Source of the DNA: Steromphala cineraria
Lineage: Eukaryota > Mollusca > Gastropoda > Trochida > Trochidae
DNA length: 64,000 nt
Assembly (NCBI GenBank): GCA_916613615.1
Contig: OU744733.1
Location: forward strand, 35,751,939 to 35,815,938
Reading direction: 5' to 3'
The notes under the pieces: generated by a model
The model's database searches: none
Seen by the model: only the letters and a program-made list of their open reading frames with translations
Told to the model about the DNA's origin: nothing
Shown here: positions 1-11,496 of the stretch, piece after piece
Numbering within the stretch: position 1 is the stretch's first letter
Layout: the number at the start of each line of letters is the position of its first letter
Position numbers and translations under genes: made by a program

Positions 1-606
1 AGCAAATTGTCCATTAATGAATAGTTCATTCCTGTCATAACAAAGTGTTCATATCTTTTGAGTAATTGTGTTTGTTCAAGACACAATTAGACATTGTTTC
101 AATCTTAAGGAGTCACTAACTTTCAGTCCGCAATCAACTACGATGTAGGTAATACCTTTGTTTACTATATACACTCTTGGCAACAGAAAAATATTTGGTT
201 TGATTATCAAATCTCTTTGTCAAACTTGAAATTCTGTGCCTGGTTCAAATTGAAGCAATCGTACTGTCACAGAGTTCCTTTCTAATGATATATTCATTTG
301 ATAATTAATATATTTAAATCAATAGAGTGAGACAACGCAGAATGTGAAATGAATAAAGAGAGGTGGTGAGGTGATATGGGGTTTAACTCCGCTTTCAAGA
401 GTTTTTCACTTATATCGCGGCTGCTAGTATTATTGCAGGGAGAAAGCCTGCAACACTATTGTGGTCCTTTTGCGGTGAAATCCGCGAGCTGGAACTGGAA
501 CTAGCGAACCATTGGTAGTACTGTGCTGAAATTCAGTGTAACATTGCACCCAAATCTGACTGCGTGTAGAACAGTTCTCTTCTGCAGATAAAGTTGCCGA
601 GCCCCT
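1..606. other. AT-rich single-copy flank, no gene seen
   Basis: No open frame of note and no recognisable repeat apart from the tRNA-like sequence that follows. This stretch is not repeated elsewhere in the window. Confidence 0.5.
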
Positions 607-670
607 GGCGGGATTCGAACCACGGACCTTCTGATCCGAAGCCGAACACATACCACTGCGCTATCCCGCC
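607..670 (-). pseudogene. tRNA-Arg(UCG)-like pseudogene
   Basis: Read on the minus strand, it starts GGCGGGA and ends TCCCGCC, which pair perfectly as an acceptor stem. Inside are a D-arm-like box A (TAGCGCAGTGGTATG), an anticodon loop CTTCGGA (anticodon TCG, Arg), and a T-arm core GGTTCGAA. The T-arm runs straight into the acceptor strand, so the 3' strand of the T stem is missing and the total is about 64 nt against the usual 72-75. I read it as a decayed tRNA gene or the head of a tRNA-derived SINE. Pol III boxes may survive; a functional tRNA is unlikely. Confidence 0.6.
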
Positions 671-2050
671 CCGAATAAAGAGAAATTAGCGAGGTCACTC
701 GCTACTTTCAGATTCCCTGCATATATATTATTATGTGTTGATCCATTTCAAGATACAAGATCATTTATCACATTCTTTCGGAAGGATCTTTTTCAAAGTA
801 CACATGTTTAAATATTAATTTCAATATGTAGCTGATAATTCAACAGTTTCAAATTTTTCTAATATCGATTTCTTTTTTAAAAACTTAAAAAATATTAGGA
901 GTTTGATAATTCCATTTATGAAGATTATGTATAACTATGAGTTGGTGGGCTGATCTGAAAAGTGTTGGGAAATGCCAAGAGGAGATGTCTTATAAAATTA
1001 AGAGTATTAAAACCGAAATAACTTTGAAACAGAAATGTAATGCTATACACATCATGTCATATTTAACTCAAAGTATATTACAGTCAAATGGTAGTTACGT
1101 AATAAACCTTACATAAAGTTAAGAATTAGGTACAGGCACAGAAGTATTGTCAACCTCAGGTTTGACGATGTCAGGTGGAGACAGCAAATAAAAGTGATAT
1201 GCATACAAACATATATATAACATATATAACATTGAATTGTGCAACCATGCACCCTTTCACACATATGAAATGTTAATTTAACACAAGCAGTAAGATTCAA
1301 GATTGACATATTGACTATGTTGATAAATGTTATAATTCGGCTTAAAAATTGTTTTGACATTATGCGAATTATAACTGTTTAGATATCAAAGATCCCTGTT
1401 TGTACCTGTAACGGATAAAATCAGAGCTTCGTTGTATGAATAACTAAACCACGGTTGTCGGAATTACGAATAGAGTTAGTGAAGATTCTTTTTCATACAG
1501 GGAAGGATCTTGATGTACATAAAGATGAATGAATTAGGATGATATAAAATTAAGTATCCATCGTAACATCTTCACCAAAATTTTAAGAAAGTAAACCAAT
1601 GTAAAAAAATCGTTAACTTAAATGAAAGACCATGTTTATTTAAATATATCATTTCTCTCTTTCAACCCCTCTTTTACAATGAACTTCAAACCAGTAAATG
1701 CCTGTTGAAATGATTAGTGGAAAAAGTAGGATATTTATCAAATAGTTATGATAATGTTAAAGAAAATTACTTCCTCCTTAGTTAGACATAAACGACTAGA
1801 ACCGTATGTATTTCGTTATTGCTCTTATATGGCCCATGAGAGAGTTAACGTTTGTTTTCAATCATTCACCAATGACTGTGAAAGATAAAACGATCTTTAA
1901 GGCTGACAATATACTTGTTAAGAGGTTATAAAAATCTCTGTATTCGTATTACCCTTGTAATTGCAATACTTTAGATCAGTGTTACCTTGATTCCAAGAGA
2001 TATATGGGTTAAGTAAACATGTTTTGCCTTCGAATGGAAATACATTTTGC
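671..2050. other. AT-rich intergenic DNA
   Basis: Only short frames with AT-driven composition. There are no domain-like motifs, and nothing here recurs elsewhere in the window. Confidence 0.5.
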
Positions 2051-2098
2051 ACAAACTGAATTGTAATTTGGACAAACTGAATTGTAATTTGGACAAAC
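2051..2098. repeat. Short tandem duplication, about 21-bp unit
   Basis: The motif ACAAACTGAATTGTAATTTG occurs twice head to tail, followed by a third partial start (ACAAAC). It looks like simple slippage. A short minus-strand frame over it (repeating FVQITIQ) is produced by the repeat and is not a gene. Confidence 0.75.
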
Positions 2099-3060
2099 AC
2101 GTTCTAAAGTGTCTTAAAATAATTTTTTCATTTGTACTTAATTCGAAAGAAAGGCATTGCTGAATTTTGGCAGAAAATACTCTTATGAATAGAATTGTCA
2201 TATTGAACCTTCTATAAGCAAACATATCTGGGATATTACAGTTCTGTTTCATATTGAAGATCATCTTCAAATTTGGATGCACATAAAAGTCATAAAAAAA
2301 ATTTTTTATGATTCCTTATATAAAGATTATATATCGATACGAGATGGTAGATTGATAAACTCTTAAGTAAATTTCGACATCTATCAGGCTGAAATTCCTT
2401 TATCAATATCATATTTAAATATGAGTAGGTGGATTAACAGTAATCATTTCTTACGTAAATTTCGAAATTCTTCAGTTTGCAAATGTCAAGTGGACACTTC
2501 TTGTGAAAGAACAGACATACCAAATTTACTTTTAAATAGACATTTTATACAATGAAACCAAACTACATCATCTCATATCAAAGTGAGCGTCATTAAAATG
2601 ATATATAAGAACTAGAACCATAAACAGATATCTCAATAAACTTTGTTAACTTTTGAAAATGAAAAGGCCTATAAAGGTATGGTTTAATATCTGTATATCT
2701 AATCGAAACTTCTATTAGTTTTGTGTAAGATCTGTCTTTTGATTACTTAAATTTGGAAATAGAAAAATTGAGAGATCAAATATTAAATATTCCTTCATCC
2801 ATGAATATCAGTCTTGTTTGATGTTAATGACGACGTCCTTACCAAATGTCCTAGATCGTTTGGGGGTCAAATATAAATCTGATAAAATGTTTAATGTATT
2901 ACATCACAGCTTTCAATACAAATCGCAATGAGGAGCTTCTTGGTAGTATGAATGTTGCCAATAAGTAACAAGTTCTCAGGGTTTTATGTAATTCATAACC
3001 TCTGTAATAATTTATGCTTGTAAGAACCTTTGCAAAACATATTTAGAAGAAGTAGGGATT
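2099..3060. other. AT-rich intergenic DNA
   Basis: I see no coding signal and no repeat shared with the rest of the window. Confidence 0.5.
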
Positions 3061-3077
3061 TCTAGGGATTAGGGATT

Positions 3078-3160
3078 TGCCCTAGGGCAAGATATCACTG
3101 TTTATTGTGACGTCACGTTATAAACAATGATTTGACGTCACCGTTCATCTGTGACGTCAC
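3078..3160. promoter_or_regulatory. Cluster of three CRE-like TGACGTCA palindromes
   Basis: Exact TGACGTCA octamers lie at 3108-3115, 3133-3140 and 3152-3159, just after a palindrome TTGCCCTAGGGCAA at about 3078-3091. TGACGTCA is the full consensus for CREB/ATF bZIP factors. No gene is visible within 1 kb, so a promoter role is inference. The flanks look repeat-like, and the cluster may belong to a dispersed element. Confidence 0.4.
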
Positions 3161-3667
3161 AATCTATACGGGCCGGTGGCGGCCAGTTCGCCTATGCTGA
3201 AAAATAGCTTTTGAGTATTTTCTTTATTTTTTGGACTACGGTAATAAACAAAATATTATATTCGAGCCCATGATATACTATGTTGACGATACTAGTGCCT
3301 AAATATCAGTATATCCCTCGCTCTTGCTCGGGAAATACTTATATTTTGCCACTCGTGTCGTAAGCATAGTGTCATTGGACACTCATAAAATATCCTCTAT
3401 TTATTTATCCATTAAGTAATTGTGCATCTTGTTCATAATGACTACATGATTAATACGTGAAACAAAAGAAATTTTGCCTCATTGCCGCTCCATGTGAAGC
3501 ACTTTCAACCTTTGGTATTAGTTGGGTTATACGCCGCCTCCTTTCTATGTAGTGCAGGCAAAGATGGAAAACTAGGACGTGGTTCTTGAACCAGTTGAGC
3601 AAAACTAGAGCCATCAATTTCAAGTTTGGAATGGACATTCAATAATCTTTGGTACTAGACCATTGGA
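3161..3667. other. Intergenic, no gene seen
   Basis: A minus-strand frame at 3450-3638 has no recognisable domain. The stretch 3180-3420 has a repeat-like look but no second copy in this window. Confidence 0.4.
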
Positions 3668-3805
3668 CATTCTCGTCCAACAGAGGCAGAGCAAGTCATG
3701 ACATGTTGATCGAGCCTCTGTTTTTATTCGCCGAGTTTGTGGGGTAGAATGGGAGATGTCTGATTGGAGGCAATCGAAGTTGGTTGTACAATCAGATCAT
3801 ATGAT
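3668..3805 (+). mobile_element. Truncated Mutator-type MITE
   Basis: This is one end plus part of the interior of the MITE described at 9802-10157. It opens with CATTCTC, then a degenerate AGAGGCAGAGCAAGTCATGA, then the interior marks TTCGCCGAGTTTGTGGGG and TTGGAGGCAATCGAAGTTGG. The second terminal repeat is missing. It lies outside the tandem array, so the family was dispersed before or apart from the duplication. Confidence 0.7.
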
Positions 3806-4309
3806 ACATTAAAATAATTCTTCTTGTCATCACATGCCATTTACTGAGAACGCATTCTGAAATATCGCCCAAGCGGCGTTAAACAATTACTCACTCGATT
3901 GCAGGTTACTTGAAGTTGTCTCTATCTATGAGGAACATCACGAACTCATCGTACCATTTGTCAGTCCTGTCCTTTGACAAGTTAGTCCTGCTACCGTTAA
4001 GGGATATATCTCACTTGGCTGAACGATTGGAGATTCCTTTTCCGGAATGCCTGGTACAAGCGATATATATAGGTCTGTTGTCTTTATAAATCATTTTGCC
4101 CTGCACCAAATCTTTCCTATATTAAAAACATAGACCTATTTACATATTTTCGCACTTCCTCTCCAACCTATGATACAGAAACCGATACAGTAACCGTAAG
4201 ATGTTTCCAGCATTTCTGATCGATGCCTTATATATTCAATGTTATAGAGATTTCTTCTCACTCTGTGAGATCTATAAGTGGATGGGGAATTGGATTGGTT
4301 TGCTTCGTT

Positions 4310-4450
4310 CTTCTGTTCATTCTATTTGTCTCCTTGATACAGGACAGGAGATTTCTTTGCTTCGCTTTGAATGATCTACCTCTGCCCATTGTCAATAAGG
4401 ATGTATTATCAACGTTAACCATCACACAACACCATACAAGTATTCAGAGA
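4310..4450 (+). pseudogene. Possible LINE reverse transcriptase trace
   Basis: One frame reads FALNDLPLPIVNKDVLSTLT, which resembles the INDLP segment just before the catalytic YADD box of non-LTR reverse transcriptases. No YADD follows, and the upstream frame (VCFVLLFILFVSL) is generic hydrophobic sequence. The resemblance is weak and could be chance. Confidence 0.25.
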
Positions 4451-4489
4451 TGATAATCTTAAACTTGATAGCCACATGACTCAATACCT

Positions 4490-4740
4490 TATCGTGATGT
4501 TGTGGTTTGAGTGCTTCGGCGACCCAGAGAGCTATGCTAGTTGGAGCTTAAATGTTCCTGGTAGGGTCACCCAAGCTGGACAGGTCGACGGGTAGAAGCC
4601 AGACCAAATTTGAGTCGTTCCAAAAACTGCTTTCTATCTCTCACTATGCCTTTCTTTTCGTTTTGTCTTTCACTCTTTCCATACCTTTCTCCCTGATTTA
4701 TCTATTCTCTTTTGGATGGCAAAATCCACGTGATTAATAA
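4490..4740 (+). repeat. Probable dispersed repeat fragment
   Basis: The stretch is less AT-rich than its surroundings and contains GGTAGGGTCACCCAAGCTGG followed by CAGGTCGACGGGTAGAAGCC. I recall similar wording in retrotransposon-derived repeats of invertebrates. No second copy occurs here. The 61-residue frame across it (4552-4737) is Phe/Ser-rich with no domain. Confidence 0.3.
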
Positions 4741-4838
4741 CTAAAATATTGTTCAAAACACGTAAAACTCCAACTCACTCACTAATTCACTACAAGTTTT
4801 CCTGAAATAGAGCAACAAAATAGTTTACTAATGGGTAA

Positions 4839-4886
4839 ATGTTTAAAACAATTTAATGCCTAATTGTTTAAAACAATTTAATGCCT
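4839..4886. repeat. Tandem duplication of about 25 bp
   Basis: TGTTTAAAACAATTTAATGC is present twice with a short CTAAT linker. A simple local duplication. Confidence 0.7.
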
Positions 4887-4889
4887 ATC

Positions 4890-6680
4890 AGAATGCGAAA
4901 AATATTAAATGGGGATCAGAGAAATGATTGACCGTTGTTCTTAAATTGACAAAAAAGAACCTTATCCTTATGCATGACTTTATGGTTGTATTTCAACCCT
5001 CCTATATGTTACAATAGACATGTTTTAAGTATCCCAGCCTTATAATTATTGGAAACGAATGCTTCATAAATATTTATTTTCTTAAAATGCTATTTAATAA
5101 CATTACTTTATGAAAGTTTCAGTTTATCATAATTTTATTATATAATTAGCAATGAAGTATAGGATGATACAGTGAAAATATAATCCATATTTTAAGAAAA
5201 GCAGTAGAAAGTCAGGAAAGTAGGACCGAACCTATTACTTCCCTTTGAGTGAAGTGAGACAGTGTCATTTTCACTCGTATCACTTTCTCACTCCACTCGA
5301 TGAGATAGAAATTATATTCGGCAAAAACAATGAAATAGTCTCTATATATTTGTGAAATTCACTGAATGCAAACTGACAGACGAAAGAAAGTATACACTTC
5401 AGTTGAATTTATCATATGTAAGATTTTCAATTACAAATAATTCTAGTTTTTAATGAGCTGAAACTGATAAGAACAAGAGTTAAATAATCGTTCAACAAAT
5501 ACTTTAAATTTTTTATTTTACATTTTCGATCAACATGTTATAACATTCCACGGATATTGTCTAATAATACCAGAGGCTCGATCATCATGATCGTTTAAAG
5601 ATTATTGTTTTTGGAGATGAAATTGGCATGAAATCACACGATCCTTCCTCTCATAATTCATTCATGAAAAAGCTGAAATAATACTCAAAGAAATTGGACA
5701 GTTCATTGGGTCCTTTAGTTTGTTTCCCTTTATTCACGCTAAAGCTATTATACTGAAGGTAAAGAGAGTAATGCTTAAATGACGGAAGACTTATGACAAC
5801 ATAAGTTGTGTATTGGTTGACTCTGTAAATATTGTATGAGAAATTAGTTTTAAAATTTTAAAGGCAAATAATAACAATCTCTTCCTTTGAAGATTTATAC
5901 AATGCGATCTCAGTTAATGTTGTCTCTCATGTCGATGCCAGATCCATTGACGTAACTGTTTCCACATCTGCCTTGGTTTGCTATTAATCAAAAATAAAAT
6001 AATGTCAAACGACTACAAAAGAACGAATATTGACTTTTTCATAGGAGAAACTTTAGAAGAATAGTCTACTTGTTGTGAATTAAAATAGTAAGTCATGCCG
6101 ACAAAAGCACAAATATTGACAATTGCCCAAGTCGTTTAACATAACCTTATGAGAGGGTATGTCAATGTTAGCTCATTTTCTGTATTGAGCAAATATAAAA
6201 GGCGTCTTTTGAACAATGATGCTTACTAAGTTTCTATTTATCTCGCACAGGGAAGTACATGGAAAACATCCCAGGGGAATTTTCACTGTCTGTGCAGGCC
6301 TGATTGACTTCATTTGACTGACTTTGAAAACAATGTTGCTGTTTAACCATACTTGAAAATTGATCATGTTCAAAACAGTGCTGGATTTACGAAGCAAACG
6401 TTATACAATTATTGTATTTCAGAAAGTGTCTTGATGGAATGTTTAGACTGCAGTTTACTCTTGAATATTTCACCTGGAACATGTCATTTCTGTCCCTTAA
6501 GGTTTATTGTCAACCTTAACAAAACAAAATACTTTAGCCAAACGTTTTGCTAACTTGTTAAAACAACTAGATTTAACAATCTGTCATTTTAAAAAAGGAA
6601 TGAACGTATTATTAGAACTTATGGAATGCAATACTAGTTGAAATGATAAATTCTGAGTAACAATAAATTTGAATTTTGTA
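4890..6680. other. AT-rich intergenic DNA
   Basis: No repeat with a second copy and no domain-bearing frame. The overlapping frames at 6173-6553 on both strands show no family signature. Confidence 0.5.
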
Positions 6681-6681
6681 A

Positions 6682-7572
6682 TGCCCCCGCCATATATGGC
6701 AGGGGCATATTGGATTACCCTCTGTTGTCCGTACGTACGTAACCACTCTATTCAGGGTATCGTTTATCCACTTCTCCTCAAAAAACATTCAACAGATTTA
6801 ATTGAAATCGCACACATGGCTTTTAGGCATCCTTAGGGTGTGCATCTCATATTTTGTTTTTCAATTTTATTTTTTTTCAAATTTCTGTCATGTTGAACTT
6901 AGGTGAATTTTGGGACAAGTGAACGCTCATAGTAGTATGATTGGGGGTGTTGTTTATCCACTTCTCATCAATAACCGTTCAATGGATTTAATTTAAATTG
7001 CACACATGGCTTATAGGCATCCTTAAGGGTGTGCATCTCATATTTTGTTTTTCAATTTTTGAATTTTTTCAAATTTCTGACATGTTGAACTTAGGTAAAT
7101 TTTTATGCAAGTGAAAGCTCATGGTAGTGTGATAGGGGGTGTTGTTTATCCACTTCTCTTCGAACACCGTTCAACAGATTTAATTGAAATCGCACGCATG
7201 GCTTTTAGGCATCTAAGGGTGTGCATGACCTATTTTGTTTTTCAATTTTTGAATTTTGTTCAAATTTCTGACATGTTGAACTTAGGTGAATTTTGGGGAA
7301 AGTGAAAGCTCATATTGGTATGATAGGGGATGTTGTTTATCAACTTCTCCTCAAAAAGTACTGGATTGACTGCGCTGATCTTTCAAACATGCTTTATATG
7401 CATCCGAAAGGTGTGCATCTCATATTTTTTTATAGGAATTTTTAATTTTCTACATTTTAATGGATGTTTGAACTGAAATGAAGCTAAAGATGTGCATCTC
7501 TTATTTTGTTTTAAATTCTATGGTTGAAAACATTAAGAGCTTTTTTATTAGCGGGGGCATCTGTGTCCCATG
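6682..7572 (+). mobile_element. GCCCCCGCC hairpin repeat with ~190-bp internal repeats
   Basis: The element opens with a 26-bp near-perfect palindrome (6682-6707, TGCCCCCGCC...GGCAGGGGCA) and ends near 7553-7572 with GCGGGGGCATCTGTGTCCCA. Between them a unit of about 190 bp is repeated roughly four times, with starts near 6763, 6948, 7141 and 7333, each opening with TGTTTATCCACTTCTC and later carrying GACATGTTGAACTTAGGT. The last unit is the most diverged. The design (hairpin head, internal tandem repeats, GGGGGCA end) suggests a non-autonomous element. A 66-residue frame at 7105-7305 is produced by the repeat. Confidence 0.75.
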
Positions 7573-8463
7573 GACTGAATACTTGTCGCTGGTTTTAATG
7601 CCACCATGGCCTATATTTGTTTGCCTTTAAACAAAGATGAAGTACAATAAGAACGTCGTATTTTGTATAAAGCTATTATTTGATAATTAATTCTGGCTAG
7701 GGTGTATGTAAGAAAGAGAAATAAGTCGTTGATGTTGATGATATTCAATAACCATATGTCGTGACTGTTTTCTCTACTATCGTTTTACCATTACCTTATC
7801 AGCAAGAAAGGCTTTATAATTATCTTTAAATATGTTTGTCAAAATTTCAATTTTCAGCTCGGTACTTATAATATATACATAATATATATCCTATCTTTTG
7901 TTTCAAAATTTATAAAATAAGATTGCATGCGAAACATTTTCTGTTTTTTTAAATAATTAAGATTCAGACATTTTGATAAAAGAAAAAAAAATCAAAACTA
8001 CTGCATTTCAATATTTCCACTTTACTCTATAGAAATAATTGTGGTACAAGAGCTTTATCACAATTCAAGAAAGAAAATTTACTGACATTGTCTAGACAGC
8101 ATTTATTTATAACTCACTAACATAGAGGTCTGCAAGACATAATGATAAATGTATTTATTCTTGTGTTCTCTTTGAAGATACAAACCCCCCGCTGACTTCA
8201 ATTATTACTCTACCAACAATTAAAACCCGGTATATTTTATTATTTGAATTAATTGATTAATTGCACCTTAAATCAAACAACGATACTTTTCTATACAAGG
8301 TAGGGAAATCAAAACAAAGATGTCTGGTATTGAAATTCACTCTTCAAAATATAGATATGATACAAACTCTACTTCTATAAAGGTTATAATAACATAATAA
8401 CAATATAAAAGTGATGAAATGATAACATTACAAATAATTTGATACATGAAAGCTGGTCTAACT
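7573..8463. other. AT-rich DNA before the tandem array
   Basis: No coding signal. Homology between the array units starts at its right edge. Confidence 0.45.
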
Positions 8464-8469
8464 CATGAT

Positions 8470-8688
8470 CTAATTTCGAAAATATAAAAGTGTATAAAAC
8501 ACAATAACAGAGCAACCGAGGAATAAGTAACAGCTTGACCAGTCAGAATGCTTTAAATGTACTCCGATATTGTGACAGAAAGCAATTTGGTAGTTATCGA
8601 AAAGTTTCCTCCCACTTTGTCTATTTAATAACCTAGGTGAGTGGTTTGTTTGTCCCAGAGAGTCACTTGTGTTTAAAATGGCCGTCAT
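8470..8688 (-). other. Open frame retained in three units, unknown
   Basis: The 72-residue frame (containing NSLGQTNH-, LLN.QSG.KL and HIGVHLKHSD-like stretches, then a hydrophobic C-terminal segment) is also open at 37330-37561, and its N-terminal half at 60496-60600. Retention of the frame over clear nucleotide divergence is suggestive, but most differences change the amino acid and there is no known domain. It could be part of an old element. Confidence 0.25.
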
Positions 8689-9335
8689 TTACATGTAAAC
8701 TTGGTTCTAGTCAATTATAGTTATGCTATTTGTTTTCGATTCTATTCCATTACATTCGTCAAAAAGCCACATTTTCGGTTGCATACCTCAATGTATAAAG
8801 TGCAGAAAATCATATTATTGGCAGGAGCTTAAAGGACAAGGATGAAGATGTTACCAGTTAGTTAAGGTAATTAAATACAATTGGTAGAACATCATCAACG
8901 AGCATGCTTAAGGGCGCACTTTTATATTAATATAAGAAACTGTTTTCTACTTCTGATCGAGTTAAATTTTAACTTCCTTCCATCAAAATAGAATAGTGTA
9001 CAATGTATTTAGTAGTTATAACCTTGAACGCGAAAATATGGTAGCAAGGTTTTTGTCAACATGAAGATTGAAACAAATTGTTTTTATAAATCAATATTGC
9101 AAGTTCAAACCTTCGAAGTATTTTAAAAATCGAAGTTGCCCAGCGAATCATTTGTAAAGGATGTAAAACATAATTGAGTTAATCTTTGAATCAATATTGA
9201 AACATCAAAGCAAGTTTAGAAGACATAATTACATACTGTTCAGGGCGTACTTCAGTTAACCCTTTTTTTATGCAGTTGAACCATCTTGAATTACCAGGTG
9301 GACATTTTCTTAAGAATATTTTAGGAACAATCTCT

Positions 9336-9400
9336 CCCCACAGAGGAAGATCAAGTCATGAAATATTGAAACAGCCTCTACTTTTGAAGTTATTCACACA
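9336..9400 (+). mobile_element. Solo end of Mutator-type MITE
   Basis: CTCTCCCCACAGAGGAAGAT, then CAAGTCATGAAATATTG and CAGCCTCTACTTTTGAAG, match one terminal repeat of the MITE at 9802-10157. The rest of the element is missing. The same solo end occurs at about 38229 and 61239 in units 2 and 3. Confidence 0.65.
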
Positions 9401-9801
9401 TTTATAGAAAAGTAAGAAAAACAAAGTATTTTGCGAATGAGTTCCGATATCCTTACATAATTTTTACCATGTAGCATATAAACTCAAACATGCAGAGAGG
9501 ACATATTACTCAGAGTTTAGTTGTGAAACTACCGATGTTTTTATCAGTGTTTGCTGTGAGTGAAAATTTGATCTGTTTTTGCAACTGTAGAAAAAAATGA
9601 GTTCATACTGGTGCTATTCGCTCAAATTTCTTACGAGACCTGGCAGTCCTCAGTATGACACTTAATTAATTGGGTAGAATAAAGACGTTTAACTCGCTGT
9701 ATTTTTTCTGCTTAGATATCTTGAAATGATCACAATGACTCACATTTAAGAGAGTTGACCACAAATAATATGACTTAATTTCCCATGATGTTATAGAATT
9801 A

Positions 9802-10157
9802 CATTCTCTCTCCACACAGGCAGATCAAGTCATGAAATGTTGATGTTCTATTACGCTGAAATCCGTGGTTTCCGACAGTGTCCCTTGGCGGAGAAAAATG
9901 CACCACAATCCATTTGAATTTCTTTATCAAATGAAAAAGCTAATCGCATGGAAAGAGTGGTTTATATCACAATGCTTTTGCAATGATTCCGTTTTAATTA
10001 TCATTTGATTATGGTTTTAAAACAGCGTAGCTGATGGCACAACTAACTCTGATTGCCTCCAATCAGGCATCTCCCATTCTATCCCACAAGGGGGCGTAAT
10101 AGAACAGAAGCTGTATCAACATTTCATGGCTTGATCTGCTTCTGTGGTGAGAGAATG
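9802..10157 (-). mobile_element. Mutator-type MITE, full length, 9-bp TSD
   Basis: The element is 356 bp with terminal inverted repeats of roughly 50 bp: left CATTCTCTCTCCACACAGGC then AGATCAAGTCATGAAATGTTGAT, right the complement ending GTGGTGAGAGAATG. It is flanked by a perfect 9-bp direct repeat ATAGAATTA (9793-9801 and 10158-10166). Long inverted repeats with a 9-bp target duplication are typical of Mutator/MULE elements, so the superfamily follows from structure alone. It has no transposase frame. Units 2 (38679-39014) and 3 (61717-61855) share the same flanking repeat, so insertion came before the duplication. Confidence 0.8.
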
Positions 10158-10537
10158 ATAGAATTAATGAGTGTCATCAAAATTAATATTAAAAGTGCTA
10201 TCAAAACATTCCTTCCTTTTACATAACGTATATGTTATCATGGAAAATCCAATTACTTTACAAAATCAGAGTATTTGTTCCCTCTTTATTCCAATGTAAT
10301 CTTTCTTTGCGTGGCAGTTGTTTTGGTTATCTAAGAAGTAAACAATTAGGCTTTAATGACATTTTGACGATGCCTTTGAAATACGTCTAGAGAGATTTAG
10401 CATGATGGGGATTAACAGTCAAACAAAATTATCTGCATGTATGTATTTTTCACACAAGCAGTATATCAAAATATATGCTAAAACTGATCATTCAACTTCA
10501 GTCGGGCCGGGGGGATAAGCCATTTCTCCTGATGGCT

Positions 10538-10586
10538 CTTGTATAGAACAGAGGCTGTATCAACATTTCATGACTTGATCTGCCTC
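10538..10586 (-). mobile_element. Solo end of Mutator-type MITE
   Basis: AGAACAGAGGCTGTATCAAC followed by ATTTCATGACTTGATCTGCC matches the right terminal repeat of the MITE, cut off at CCTCTTAC. The same solo end is present at about 39403 and 62258. Confidence 0.65.
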
Positions 10587-10589
10587 TTA

Positions 10590-11430
10590 CAAAATCAGAG
10601 TATATTTTCCCTCTTTATTTCAATGTTATCTTTCTTTGTGGGAGTTTTCGTGGGAGTTGTTTGGGTTATCTGGGTAGTAAACAATTAGGCTTTACTGACA
10701 TTTTGACATTGACTTTGTAATAGGTCTAGAGAGTTTTAGCATGTAGGTGTATATGTAGTTGTATAATCAAGTCAAACTGAAGTATCTGTGCTCTGGCATA
10801 AACATTAAGACTTAGATTATGTTCTGAAGTTGTCACAATATGTAACTCTTATACAATTTGACAGATATGATCTCTCGATTTGAAACGAATATTCTCTTGA
10901 CTTTTAAAAAAATTGACTTTCGGTTTTCATATAAATATAAGTTATTGTTGAGTCTGTATACTCAAATCAATTAATATTTTATCAAACTTTGTAACTCATA
11001 TCTGATTCTCATTGTCAGATTTGATCCAAAAACATTTATTTCATTGATAACACAAATATGAAATCAATCAATCAAGTCAAACCTTAACTTTGATTTGCTT
11101 GTTTCATAAATTCTGCCAAAGACTACCACGATTATAAATTTCACAAAAATAACAGGATATAAAATTTGCATTGGTTTTATATAATATGCAAAGAACAAAC
11201 CAAGGAAATTCCTTTTTATTTAAAATTCTACCCAAGTCACATCAAGTTTTTGTGAATCCAATTATGTCTTTCCTTTCATCAAGGATGGAAATGTTTTTAG
11301 AAACTACAAGCAAATGCAAATGATACAGCAACGCTGGGAATCAACAGCTTTTGTCACGAAAGGTTAGCCTGATATTTAACAGGTTTAAAAAGTTCGTTAC
11401 ATACATCAGATAAAACGTTGTTCTGTTATT
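10590..11430. other. AT-rich DNA, no gene seen
   Basis: Conserved among the three units, but I see no domain. It may hold decayed upstream parts of the LINE that follows. Confidence 0.4.
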
Positions 11431-11496
11431 TGTTTCTGAGTCACATGAGCCCTTCTTTCTGTTTCAAGCTGGGGCGTACTTCAAGATCAAACTGGG

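Noticed and set aside
607..670. Functional tRNA-Arg gene
   Set aside because: The 3' strand of the T stem is missing and the total length is too short for a nuclear tRNA.
7105..7305. Frame within the 190-bp repeats
   Set aside because: It follows the repeat unit and occurs once only because of repeat divergence.
6682..7572. CRISPR-like array
   Set aside because: The repeats are about 190 bp and directly adjacent, with no short palindromic repeat/spacer alternation, and the DNA is eukaryotic.
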